A DNA stretch of 57,719 bases from DAOUET01 sp034430155 (lineage in GTDB: Bacteria; Chloroflexota; Anaerolineae; Anaerolineales; UBA4823): positions 1 through 57,719 of the forward strand of contig DAOUET010000085.1 in assembly GCA_034430155.1 (NCBI GenBank), in the 5' to 3' direction. Positions within the stretch are counted from its first letter, which is position 1. Each line of letters starts with the position of its first letter. The position numbers and the translations under genes are program-made. Below the pieces are notes generated by a model. That model was not told the origin of the DNA, made no database searches, and saw only the letters and a program-made list of their open reading frames with translations. This document shows, piece by piece, positions 7,882 to 16,193 of this stretch.

Positions 7882-8142
7882 ATGGATATCATCAAAGTAA
7901 AGGGAACCTCCCGCACATCTGCCGTAGCGGGCGCTATCGCGGGCGTCTTTCGGGAGAATCATCGTGCAGAAGTCCAGGCAATCGGTGCCAGCGCGGTCAA
8001 TCAAGCCGTAAAAGCGATGGCTCTCGCCAAAAGCTATCTGGCTCAGGATGGCTTCGATATCGTTTTTATCCCCGAGTTCGTGGATGTTGAGATCGAGGAT
8101 AAAATTCGCACGGCTATCAAGTTCGTGGTCGAGCCGCGGTAG
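7882..8142 (+). CDS. spoVS: Stage V sporulation protein S homologue
   Basis: 86 residues from the ATG at 7882, chosen because AGGGAGGA lies immediately upstream and because the product then has exactly the length of Bacillus SpoVS. An earlier ATG at 7840 has no ribosome site. The sequence is near-canonical: IKVKGTSRTSAVAGAIAG, AVNQAVKAMALAKSYL, and a C-terminal FIPEFVDVEIEDKIRTAI. SpoVS is an Alba-like small protein that affects sporulation and septation in Bacillus and is common in non-sporulating Chloroflexota and Deinococcota, where it probably binds nucleic acid. It is monocistronic, with a GC-rich hairpin about 90 nt downstream. Confidence 0.95.
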   Translation: MDIIKVKGTSRTSAVAGAIAGVFRENHRAEVQAIGASAVNQAVKAMALAKSYLAQDGFDIVFIPEFVDVEIEDKIRTAIKFVVEPR

Positions 8143-8229
8143 ATGATTGAGGCCCCTTTACGACCATAACTTGACCTCTTGCTCGTCTCCTCGGGGGGAG
8201 CCTGCAGACTGTCGACCAAGATCGTCCTT

Positions 8230-8258
8230 TCGCGCCGATATGTCGGCGCGATTGCTAT
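8230..8258 (+). terminator. Possible spoVS terminator
   Basis: A perfect 9-bp stem, TCGCGCCGA and TCGGCGCGA, with loop TATG, then TTGCTATTG. The T-tract is poor, so termination is likely but inefficient. Confidence 0.45.
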
Positions 8259-8337
8259 TGTCAATCCTTCCAGACGGGAAAAGACCTTTTGGTATACTGG
8301 AGGCTCTAATCTGGCCTATGCAGGTTATCGTGTTGAC

Positions 8338-9291
8338 ATGGCTTTAGTGAAGACCGCATGGATTCTCCCCCTCGCTGTGATTTTGAGCTTCATTCTGGAA
8401 GCCTGCACCCCCATAGCGGCAACTACAAGAAGTTCCGCGGAGGTTTCATCCAGTGTGATGACTCCATCTCCCTCTTTGATCCCGAGTATGCCAGGATCTT
8501 CAGCCTCACCTACACCTGTCCCTACTATATCACCAAGGATCCAGGTCTCACCTACGCCTGTTATTACCCCGTCAGCCACACCCATGCGTTGCTGGGCAGC
8601 CGGGGGGCGTATGGAATTCAGCCAATTGAGCAGTGAACTTTTACGCTTACCGCTGGAATTCCGCCTCTACCTGCCCCCTTGTTACGACCAGCAGCCCGAA
8701 CGAAGTTACCCGGTTTTATACCTGATTCATGGACAGAGCTATAACGATGATCAATGGGACCGGCTGGAAGCAGATGAAAGCGCGGATGCCTTAATCTCAG
8801 CTCAAGAAGTGGATCCTTTTATCATTGTTATGCCACGCGATCGGGTTTGGACCCAACCCAAGGAAGACATGTTCGGTCAAGCAATAATCGACCTTCTCAT
8901 TCCATGGGTCGACGAGCATTACCGCACCCTGCCTGACCGTAACCACCGGGCTATAGGCGGTTTGTCGCGCGGCGCGGCCTGGGCCGTCCATTTAGGCATC
9001 ACCAACTGGCAGTCGTTTGGAGTCATCGGTGCACACAGTCTCCCCATTTTCTCCAGCGATACACCCTTCATGCGCAAGTGGTTGGAGGCTATTCCTCCAG
9101 AATCGATGCCCCGCATTTACCTAGATATCGCTGAGAAAGACCGTTGGATCCAAATTGCAGCCTGGTTCGAGAACCTGCTTACCGAGGAAGACATCCCCCA
9201 TGTCTGGCACCTCTATCCTGGCTATCATGAGGAAGCCTACTGGCAAGCTCATGTCGAAGAATATCTCCGCTGGTACGCCCAGGGTTGGTGA
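8338..9291 (+). CDS. Esterase-family alpha/beta hydrolase lipoprotein
   Basis: 317 residues if started at the ATG at 8338. That start gives a clean lipoprotein signal, MALVKTAWILPLAVILSFILEAC, with Cys23 as the lipidated residue after LEA. The frame is open further upstream but that part is not signal-like. A Ser/Thr/Pro stalk (about 30-85) leads into an esterase D/Fes-type hydrolase domain: YPVLYLIHGQSYNDDQW, nucleophile elbow GGLSRGAAW, late Asp in LDIAEKDRW and His in GYHEEAYW. It probably acts outside the membrane on acyl esters; substrate unknown. No strong ribosome site is visible. Confidence 0.78.
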   Translation: MALVKTAWILPLAVILSFILEACTPIAATTRSSAEVSSSVMTPSPSLIPSMPGSSASPTPVPTISPRIQVSPTPVITPSATPMRCWAAGGRMEFSQLSSELLRLPLEFRLYLPPCYDQQPERSYPVLYLIHGQSYNDDQWDRLEADESADALISAQEVDPFIIVMPRDRVWTQPKEDMFGQAIIDLLIPWVDEHYRTLPDRNHRAIGGLSRGAAWAVHLGITNWQSFGVIGAHSLPIFSSDTPFMRKWLEAIPPESMPRIYLDIAEKDRWIQIAAWFENLLTEEDIPHVWHLYPGYHEEAYWQAHVEEYLRWYAQGW

Positions 9292-9375
9292 TCCTGCCCG
9301 CGTATCGCGCCCCAGGCAAAGTCTACCGGAGGCATACAAATCTTTGCCGCTTCCTTGATGCCAAAGCCCTCATGT

Positions 9376-9381
9376 TATAAT
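9376..9381 (+). promoter_or_regulatory. gatC -10 box, probable leaderless start
   Basis: TATAAT ends 7 nt before the gatC ATG, so transcription should begin at or next to the start codon. A TTGATG 15 nt upstream is a possible but short-spaced -35. Confidence 0.5.
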
Positions 9382-9388
9382 CGTTTTT

Positions 9389-9676
9389 ATGACCCTCACC
9401 CTCTCTGAAGTTGAACATATCGCCGAACTGGCTCGGCTGAGGTTAACCGAAGAAGAAAAGTCTCGCTACCGGGAGCAACTGTCAGCCATTCTGGATTACT
9501 TTGTGCAGTTGCAGGAATTGGACACCTCAGATATCCCCCCTACCTCCAGTGTCCTGCCGCCGCGCAGCGTATTGCGCCCCGATGAGCCGAAGCCCGGATT
9601 GAACCTGGAAGAATTACTACGCAACGCCCCAGATCGCGAAGAAAGTCAGTTTCGCATCCCACCTGTCTTGGAGTAA
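9389..9676 (+). CDS. gatC: Asp-tRNA(Asn)/Glu-tRNA(Gln) amidotransferase subunit C
   Basis: 95 residues, usual GatC length. SEVEHIAELARLRLTEEEK at the N-terminus and SVLPPRSVLRPDEP in the middle are diagnostic. The C-terminus FRIPPVLE is the GatC tail that wraps GatA. GatC holds GatA and GatB together in the complex that makes Gln-tRNA or Asn-tRNA from mischarged precursors. gatA follows after 113 bp, and gatB is 10 kb away. It is probably leaderless, with the -10 box 7 nt before the ATG. Confidence 0.95.
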   Translation: MTLTLSEVEHIAELARLRLTEEEKSRYREQLSAILDYFVQLQELDTSDIPPTSSVLPPRSVLRPDEPKPGLNLEELLRNAPDREESQFRIPPVLE

Positions 9677-9775
9677 GTGCATAATTTTGTAAGAAACCAC
9701 CGGTTAGAGCGGTGTTATGGCTGCAATGCGCGCCTGACTTTCACAGCTGGCTGAGAGCACAACCCAAATTCTTTT

Positions 9776-9781
9776 TATAAT
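9776..9781 (+). promoter_or_regulatory. gatA -10 box, probable leaderless start
   Basis: TATAAT ends 8 nt before the gatA ATG with no Shine-Dalgarno sequence between. The -35 is not clear. Confidence 0.4.
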
Positions 9782-9789
9782 AGATCAAG

Positions 9790-11265
9790 ATGAGCGACCT
9801 TACAGACCTAACCCTTCGCCAGATAAGTACATACCTGCGCACAGGCGAAACTTCTAGCCGCGAAATAACCCAGGAATTTTTAGGGCGCATCGAGCGCTTA
9901 AATCCTCAATTGCACGCCTTTCTGACACTGATGCCGGATAGGGCTTTGGCTCGAGCAGATACAGCGGATAAGCGCTTGGTTGCCTGGCGGAAGGATCCTA
10001 GTGAGCCTTTACCTGCATTGTTAGGCTTACCGATTGCGGTAAAAGACGTTCTGTGCGTGGCAGGTGTACGCTGCACGTGCGGTTCACGCATCTTAGAGAA
10101 CTTTGTCCCACCTTTTACCGCTACCGCCGTAGAGAGATTGCTGGCTGCGGGTGTGATCATTTTGGGAAAGACCAACACGGACGAGTTCGCCATGGGCTCC
10201 TCGACGGAGAATTCAGCTTATGGTCCAACCCACAACCCCTGGGATCTGGACCGCGTACCGGGTGGCTCTAGCGGCGGTAGCGCTGCAGCGGTGGCTGCCC
10301 GGCTTGCCCCCCTGGCTTTAGGAACTGACACTGGTGGCAGTGTACGCCAGCCAGCTTCTTTTTGCGGCGTGACCGGGATAAAGCCAACCTACGGGCGCAT
10401 CTCACGCTATGGCTTGGTGGCATACGGGTCATCCTTGGATGTGGTTGGCGTCCTGGGGCGGAGTGTGGAAGATATTGTGCCCCTGTTTACTTTGATGGCA
10501 GGGCACGACCCACGCGATGCCACTTCCGTTGATCTAGATGTTCCTGAGATTCATCTGGACAGTAAAGCCGAGCTTTCAAATCTCCGGGTAGGAGTACCCA
10601 AAGAATATTTCATTGAAGGCATCCAGCCGGAGGTCGAGTCAGTAGTACGGGGGGCTATCGCTACTTTGGAATCGTTGGGCGCTGAGGTCAAACCGGTCAA
10701 CCTACCGCACACTCAATATGCCTTGCCGGTCTACTATCTGCTTGCCCCAGCAGAAGCCTCTGCCAACCTGGCGCGTTATGATGGTGTCCGCTACGGACCA
10801 CGCCTGCCTGCGGAGGAAATGTGGGATGTGTTTCGCCTAACCCGAGGAGAAAAATTTGGCCACGAAGTCAAGCGACGGATTATGTTGGGCACTTATGCGC
10901 TCTCGGCGGGATACTATGATGCCTACTATGGGCAGGCTCAGAAAGTACGCACGCTAATAAAAAGCGATTTCGAGTTCGCCTTCGAGAGTGTGGATGTAAT
11001 CGCTGCGCCAGTTGCACCTACGACAGCTTTCCGTATCGGCGAACATACCGATGATCCTCTGGCGATGTACCTTGAGGACGTATTTACCTTGCCTGCTAAC
11101 CTGGCTGGTGTACCAGCCCTTTCATTTCCAGTGGGCTTTGACAGCCAGAGATTACCCGTGGGAATGCAATTGATGGGGCCAAACTTCCAGGAGGCAGTGC
11201 TCTTCCAGATCGCCCACGTTTACCAGCAATCTACCGATTGGCACCTGACAAAGCCAAATCTATAA
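9790..11265 (+). CDS. gatA: Asp-tRNA(Asn)/Glu-tRNA(Gln) amidotransferase subunit A
   Basis: 491 residues, full length for the GatA amidase. The Ser-cisSer-Lys triad is visible as Lys85 (PIAVKDVLC), Ser160 (VPGGSSGGSAAAVAA) and Ser184 (DTGGSVRQPAS). GatA hydrolyses glutamine and passes ammonia to GatB. It follows gatC by 113 bp with its own -10 box close to the ATG, so the two may be transcribed separately. A weak hairpin (11305-11324) follows. Confidence 0.96.
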   Translation: MSDLTDLTLRQISTYLRTGETSSREITQEFLGRIERLNPQLHAFLTLMPDRALARADTADKRLVAWRKDPSEPLPALLGLPIAVKDVLCVAGVRCTCGSRILENFVPPFTATAVERLLAAGVIILGKTNTDEFAMGSSTENSAYGPTHNPWDLDRVPGGSSGGSAAAVAARLAPLALGTDTGGSVRQPASFCGVTGIKPTYGRISRYGLVAYGSSLDVVGVLGRSVEDIVPLFTLMAGHDPRDATSVDLDVPEIHLDSKAELSNLRVGVPKEYFIEGIQPEVESVVRGAIATLESLGAEVKPVNLPHTQYALPVYYLLAPAEASANLARYDGVRYGPRLPAEEMWDVFRLTRGEKFGHEVKRRIMLGTYALSAGYYDAYYGQAQKVRTLIKSDFEFAFESVDVIAAPVAPTTAFRIGEHTDDPLAMYLEDVFTLPANLAGVPALSFPVGFDSQRLPVGMQLMGPNFQEAVLFQIAHVYQQSTDWHLTKPNL

Positions 11266-11304
11266 CACGTCCGACTGAAACCATAAGCTGACGAGCTCCA
11301 CGGG

Positions 11305-11324
11305 GTGATCCCATACAGGATCAC
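11305..11324 (+). terminator. Weak hairpin after gatA
   Basis: GTGATCC and GGATCAC with a 6-nt loop, followed by TTAATCTT. It could slow or end transcription before the peptidase gene. Confidence 0.3.
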
Positions 11325-11349
11325 TTAATCTTGAGATTGGGAGGAGGCA

Positions 11350-13059
11350 ATGGTTGACAATCTACCCAAAACCATCCAGGAATTTATGACCTGGAATTGG
11401 CCTCAGGTCGAACCCTACTACCAAGAATTGAGTAAATGGCCTTTAAAAGAAAAGAACGTAGATGAATGGCTGGCAAGCTGGTCCGATCTGCTCCGCTATA
11501 TAGACGAATGGCGCTGGCGTCTGTACGTAGCGAATACTGTCGATACCACCGACCAGCAGACGAAAGAGCGCTACAAATTCTTCCTGGAAAAGATCTACCC
11601 GCCATCCCAGGAAGCTGACCAAAGCCTCAAAGAGAAGTTGCTTGCCAGCGGTCTTGAGCCACCTGGCTTTGAAATTCCCCTGAGAAATATGCGCACCCAG
11701 GTCAGCTTGTTTCAGCGGGATAACCTGCCATTGCTGAGCGATGAATTAATATTAGTTACAGAATACGATGAAATTGTCGGGGCGCAAACCGTAGATTGGC
11801 AGGGTGAAGAGGTTACTCTGCTCCAACTGCAACCAGTCTATCAGGAATCGGAGCGAGACAAACGCGAGCAGGCCTGGCGCCTGGCTGCTGAACGCCAGCT
11901 GGCTGACCGCCAGGCAATCAACACCCTGTGGGGAAAATTTTTGGAAGTGCGCCGCCAGCTGGCTGCCAATGCGGGTTTAGGGGATTATCGAGCTTATCGG
12001 TGGAGACAGCTGCTACGCTTTGATTACAGCCCACAAGACTGCACTCGCTTTCATCAGGCGATCGAAGAAGTCGTGGTTCCAGCTGCGAGCCAGCTCTACG
12101 AAAAGCGCCGTAAACGCCTGGGGGTAAAAACCTTACGCCCCTGGGATTTGGAGGTCGACACTCTTGGAAGGCCTGCCCTGCGCCCATTTGAGGAAATTAA
12201 AGAGCTCAAGGACAAGGTCGGAGTTATTTTTAAGCAGGTGAGTGCACAGTTTGGCCAATATTTTGAAATCATGCAACGGGAGGGTTTGCTCGACCTGGAA
12301 AACCGCAAGGGTAAGGGACCTGGGGGATACTGCACCGCCTTTTTGGTAGCCAGGCGACCATTTATCTTCATGAACGCGGTGGGTGTTCATGAAGATGTTC
12401 AAACTCTGCTGCATGAAGGCGGTCATTCTTTTCACGTTTTCGAAACCAACCATTTACCTTATTACCAACAATTAGAACCGCCTTTGGAGTTTGCTGAGGT
12501 GGCTTCAATGGGCATGGAGTTGCTGGCTGCACCTTACCTGATATCCGATTATGGCGGTTTCTATAACAACCAGCAGGCTGCCCGGGCGCGTATCCAAAAT
12601 CTAGAAAGCAGCTTGCTCTTCTGGCCCTATATGGCGGTGGTAGACGCCTTTCAGCACTGGGTCTACGAAAACCCTGATGCTGCCAGCGATCCACAAAACT
12701 GCGATGCTAAATGGGCTGAACTTTGGCGTCGCTTCATGCCCACAGTGGATTGGAGTGGTTTGGAAGAAGAGATGACGAGCGGTTGGCAACGCAAAGAACA
12801 CATCCATGGAGATCCTTTTTATTATGTGGAATATGGTATGGCTCAATTGGGCGCGGTGCAAGTTTGGCGCAATGCCATCGATGATCAGGCCGAGGCGGTT
12901 GCACGCTACCGTAAGGCATTATCGCTCGGCAATACTGTACCCCTACCTGCATTGTTTGCCAAGGCAGGAGCTAAGTTTGCTTTCGACGCTGACACTTTGA
13001 CCCAGGCGGTCAAACTAATGGTCGACACGATTAGAGAATTAGAAGAACTCCAGGGATGA
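11350..13059 (+). CDS. M3 family oligoendopeptidase (PepF-like)
   Basis: 569 residues, the usual size for M3 oligoendopeptidases. The zinc motif is HEGGH at residues 355-359, with the third ligand in the downstream EVASMGME segment (Glu383 region). It is a cytoplasmic metallopeptidase that trims short peptides. GGGAGGAGG lies just upstream of the ATG. It is about half identical by eye to the enzyme at 14199-15911, with an aldo/keto reductase between them, so the pair arose by local duplication. No signal peptide. Confidence 0.92.
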   Translation: MVDNLPKTIQEFMTWNWPQVEPYYQELSKWPLKEKNVDEWLASWSDLLRYIDEWRWRLYVANTVDTTDQQTKERYKFFLEKIYPPSQEADQSLKEKLLASGLEPPGFEIPLRNMRTQVSLFQRDNLPLLSDELILVTEYDEIVGAQTVDWQGEEVTLLQLQPVYQESERDKREQAWRLAAERQLADRQAINTLWGKFLEVRRQLAANAGLGDYRAYRWRQLLRFDYSPQDCTRFHQAIEEVVVPAASQLYEKRRKRLGVKTLRPWDLEVDTLGRPALRPFEEIKELKDKVGVIFKQVSAQFGQYFEIMQREGLLDLENRKGKGPGGYCTAFLVARRPFIFMNAVGVHEDVQTLLHEGGHSFHVFETNHLPYYQQLEPPLEFAEVASMGMELLAAPYLISDYGGFYNNQQAARARIQNLESSLLFWPYMAVVDAFQHWVYENPDAASDPQNCDAKWAELWRRFMPTVDWSGLEEEMTSGWQRKEHIHGDPFYYVEYGMAQLGAVQVWRNAIDDQAEAVARYRKALSLGNTVPLPALFAKAGAKFAFDADTLTQAVKLMVDTIRELEELQG

Positions 13060-13101
13060 GCCTGGTTCAGCGTAAATTTGACTATTCTTGGGAGGTATTA
13101 G

Positions 13102-14082
13102 ATGCAATATGTAAACTTGGGGCGTACGGGATTGAAAGTTTCTCGCATTTGCCTCGGAACGATGACTTATGGTAGCTCTAAATGGCGTGATTGGGTTTTG
13201 GATGAAGAACAAAGCCGCCCTTTCATCCAACGCGCCTTGGAGCTCGGCCTTAATTTCTTCGACACAGCCGATACGTACTCGGATGGCAGAAGTGAAGAAG
13301 TATTAGGAAGGGCGTTGAAGGACTTTACCCGCAGAGATGAGGTGGTCATCGCTACAAAGGTGTACTTCCCGATGGGACCAGGCTTAAATCAGCGTGGCCT
13401 GTCTCGGGTGCACATTATGCATGCCATCGATGCTTCCTTGCGTCGTTTAGGGACAGATTACGTCGATTTGTACCAGATCCATCGCTGGGATCCTGAGACA
13501 CCCATCGAGGAAACCCTGGAAGCGCTGCATGATGTCGTGAAATCAGGTAAGGCGCGTTATATCGGGGCTTCTAGCATGTATGCCTGGCAGTTCGCCAAAT
13601 GCCTCTACCTGGCAGATATACATGGCTGGTCCCGCTTCGCCTCGATGCAAAACCATTACAACCTGGTTTATCGGGAGGAAGAACGTGAGATGATACCTCT
13701 GTGCCGCACCGAGAGCATCGCGGTGATCCCCTGGAGTCCACTAGCGCGCGGTTTCTTGGCTGGCAATCGCTCCGTTAAGGAAGAGGGGAAAACGGTGCGA
13801 TCTAGAACCGACGATTTTGCTCATAGCATGTATTACCAGGATACAGATTTTGAGGTCGTAAAACGGGCCGTTGAGCTCGCAGAACGCCGTGGGGTATCCT
13901 CTGCTCAAATCGCCCTGGCCTGGTTATTACACCAGGATGGCATCACCGCCCCTATTATCGGAGCCAGCAAAATGCACCACCTGGAAGATGCGGTGGCCGG
14001 TCTGGAGATCGACCTTTCCGAAGAAGAACAACAATTTCTGGAAGAGCCATATCGTCCCCACCCTGTCCTGGGTCACAGTTAA
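13102..14082 (+). CDS. Aldo/keto reductase
   Basis: 326 residues. The AKR catalytic tetrad is complete: Asp54 and Tyr59 (NFFDTADTYSDG), Lys86 (VVIATKVYF) and His127 (YQIHRWD). The NADPH-binding end is IPWSPLARGFLAGN, and IIGASKMHHLEDAV is the C-terminal cofactor loop. It resembles the YajO/YakC group of NADPH-dependent reductases of aldehydes and ketones. GGGAGGT is well placed before the ATG. It lies 42 bp after the first M3 peptidase gene and is probably co-transcribed with it. Confidence 0.92.
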   Translation: MQYVNLGRTGLKVSRICLGTMTYGSSKWRDWVLDEEQSRPFIQRALELGLNFFDTADTYSDGRSEEVLGRALKDFTRRDEVVIATKVYFPMGPGLNQRGLSRVHIMHAIDASLRRLGTDYVDLYQIHRWDPETPIEETLEALHDVVKSGKARYIGASSMYAWQFAKCLYLADIHGWSRFASMQNHYNLVYREEEREMIPLCRTESIAVIPWSPLARGFLAGNRSVKEEGKTVRSRTDDFAHSMYYQDTDFEVVKRAVELAERRGVSSAQIALAWLLHQDGITAPIIGASKMHHLEDAVAGLEIDLSEEEQQFLEEPYRPHPVLGHS

Positions 14083-14198
14083 CCATCGAGCCTCTTCTTG
14101 GCTAAAAGCTCATTGTGCGGACTTTACCCCCGATTTAGGGATAACAAATCCTTTATCCAATTAATCTTCGACTTTATTTATGTCAGGGAGAAAAGGTC

Positions 14199-15911
14199 AT
14201 GGTCATATCCTTACCCACCTCTGCCCAGGAGTTTATGAATTGGCCTTGGGAAAAGATCAAACCTTACTACCATGAGCTGGATGAGCGTGCTTTGGACGAA
14301 GCCAATGTAGAAGTATGGCTCTCGCAATGGAGCTACCTTATTGATCTGATCAGCGAGACCTACGCCCGTCTTACCCTGGCGGTCAACCTGGATACCACTG
14401 ATAAAGGAGCCGAATATCGCTACAACGCCTTTTTAGATGGGATATACCCCGCCTCGCAGGCCGCAGACCAAAAGCTTAAAGAAAAATTACTTGCCAGCGA
14501 GCTAGAACCCAACGGTTTTAAAATACCTCTGCGGAAAATGCGTGCTGAAAGCGCTATTTTTAGCGAAGTGAATTTACCGTTGCTCTCTAAAGAACGCAAG
14601 CTAGCCTCCCAATACAATAAAGTTATTGGTGCGCAAACGGTTCTCTGGGAGGGAGAAGAGCGGACTCTTACGCGGATGCGGGCAATCTACCAAAACCCAG
14701 ACCGTCAAGTCCGCCAGCGAGCCTGGCAGTTGTGTGCACAGCGCCAGCTGGCCGACAGAGAAGCTATCAACCGGCTTTGGAGAAAGTTATTACAATTGCG
14801 CAGTCAGCTGGCTGAAAACGCTAGCTTACCTGGCTATCGAGCCTACCGCTGGCAGCAGTTGCTACGCCTGGATTACACCCCGGATGATTGCGTCCAATTC
14901 AGGCAAGCCATCGAGCAGGTTGCAGTGCCAGCTGCCAGCCGCGTTTATGATAAACACCGCTGCCGGGCGGGATTGGATAGCCTGCGTCCCTGGGATCTAG
15001 ACCTGGACCTGTATCCCATCCACTTGCCACCCTTGCCTTCGTATGGCGGCGTCGAGAATCTGCAAGAGACAGCCGAGGCGGTCTTCAAACGGGTTGACCC
15101 GGTCTTAGGCAAATATTTCCATAGTATGCGCACGGAAGGCCTGCTCGACCTAGAAAACCGGAAAGGCAAAGCTCCCGGCGGATATTGCACCGCTTTTCCC
15201 GTCACACGGCGACCTCTCATCTTCATGAATGCGGTAGGGCTTCCCGGAGATGTGCGCACCTTGCTGCATGAAGCCGGGCACGCTTTCCATAACTTCGAAA
15301 GGCTGGCCCTGCCTTATGCCCAACAACGTCATCCTGGCCTTGAATTCGCTGAAGTGGCCTCCATGTCGATGGAGCTGTTGGCCTCGCCATACCTGGCTGC
15401 CCGCCGGGGCGGTTTTTATTCTGATATAGACGCAGCCCAGGCTAGCATACAGCATTTGGAGCATATCCTGATCTTTTGGCCTTATATGGCAGTGGTGGAT
15501 GCGTTCCAACATTGGGCTTACCAAAACACAGAATCTGCCAGCGATCCCGCCAATTGCGATGCCAAATGGCTCGAACTGTGGCAGCGTTTCTTGCCGGGTG
15601 TGGATTGGTATGGTCTGGAGGTTGAAGCCATGACTGGCTGGCATCGCAAACAGCATATCTACCGTTATCCGTTTTATTATGTAGAATATGGCCTCGCTCA
15701 ACTGGGGGCGGTGCAGGTCTGGCGCAATGCCTTGGAGGACCAACCAGGGGCAGTTGCGGTGTACCGCAAAGCACTTTCCCTTGGAGGAACGGAAACCTTA
15801 CCTGAGTTGTTCGCTGCTGCGGGAGCCAAGTTGGCCTTTGACAGCCAATCCCTGAGAGAAGCCATCCAACTGATTGAAGGGAACATCGAGAAATTAGAAG
15901 CTGTCGTTTGA
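14199..15911 (+). CDS. M3 family oligoendopeptidase, second copy
   Basis: 570 residues, collinear with the gene at 11350-13059. The zinc motif is HEAGH at residues 357-361, and EVASMSMELLASPYL carries the third ligand. Both copies keep the GRKGKxPGGYCTAF-type segment before the active site, so both should be active. A GGGAGAAAAGG ribosome site precedes the ATG at 14199. Specificity differences cannot be read from sequence. Confidence 0.92.
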   Translation: MVISLPTSAQEFMNWPWEKIKPYYHELDERALDEANVEVWLSQWSYLIDLISETYARLTLAVNLDTTDKGAEYRYNAFLDGIYPASQAADQKLKEKLLASELEPNGFKIPLRKMRAESAIFSEVNLPLLSKERKLASQYNKVIGAQTVLWEGEERTLTRMRAIYQNPDRQVRQRAWQLCAQRQLADREAINRLWRKLLQLRSQLAENASLPGYRAYRWQQLLRLDYTPDDCVQFRQAIEQVAVPAASRVYDKHRCRAGLDSLRPWDLDLDLYPIHLPPLPSYGGVENLQETAEAVFKRVDPVLGKYFHSMRTEGLLDLENRKGKAPGGYCTAFPVTRRPLIFMNAVGLPGDVRTLLHEAGHAFHNFERLALPYAQQRHPGLEFAEVASMSMELLASPYLAARRGGFYSDIDAAQASIQHLEHILIFWPYMAVVDAFQHWAYQNTESASDPANCDAKWLELWQRFLPGVDWYGLEVEAMTGWHRKQHIYRYPFYYVEYGLAQLGAVQVWRNALEDQPGAVAVYRKALSLGGTETLPELFAAAGAKLAFDSQSLREAIQLIEGNIEKLEAVV

Positions 15912-16016
15912 GACCCCAACCACTTCCATCCAAATCGTCTCACTACTTTTGGCAGCATTGCCCAGCACCTGCCAAATGATCCTGATCTAAGGGTTTGCCG
16001 CTATCTATTGGGATAT

Positions 16017-16050
16017 GCCCCCTAAGGTAAGGCCTCTGCAGGGGGCTTTC
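16017..16050. terminator. Hairpin between convergent genes
   Basis: GCCCCCT and AGGGGGC enclose a 16-nt loop, followed by TTTC, midway between the M3 peptidase and the convergent subtilase. It could serve either strand. The rest of 15912-16193 shows nothing. Confidence 0.35.
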
Positions 16051-16193
16051 GATATTGCCTGCTGACGGCGTAGGAGGGTTGCCAGCCTCTTTTGCCAGAC
16101 CTCTACAGGATCAATCCCCCATTTCTGCATGAGAACTCGACGCGGGATTGTTTATGATTGAGAGGCTTCCTCGAACAGTACATGCGCAGTAAA

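Noticed and set aside
9677..9789. TPP-like riboswitch in the gatC-gatA gap (GGCTGAGAG)
   Set aside because: Only one short word matches; the other conserved parts are missing and the gene has no link to thiamine.
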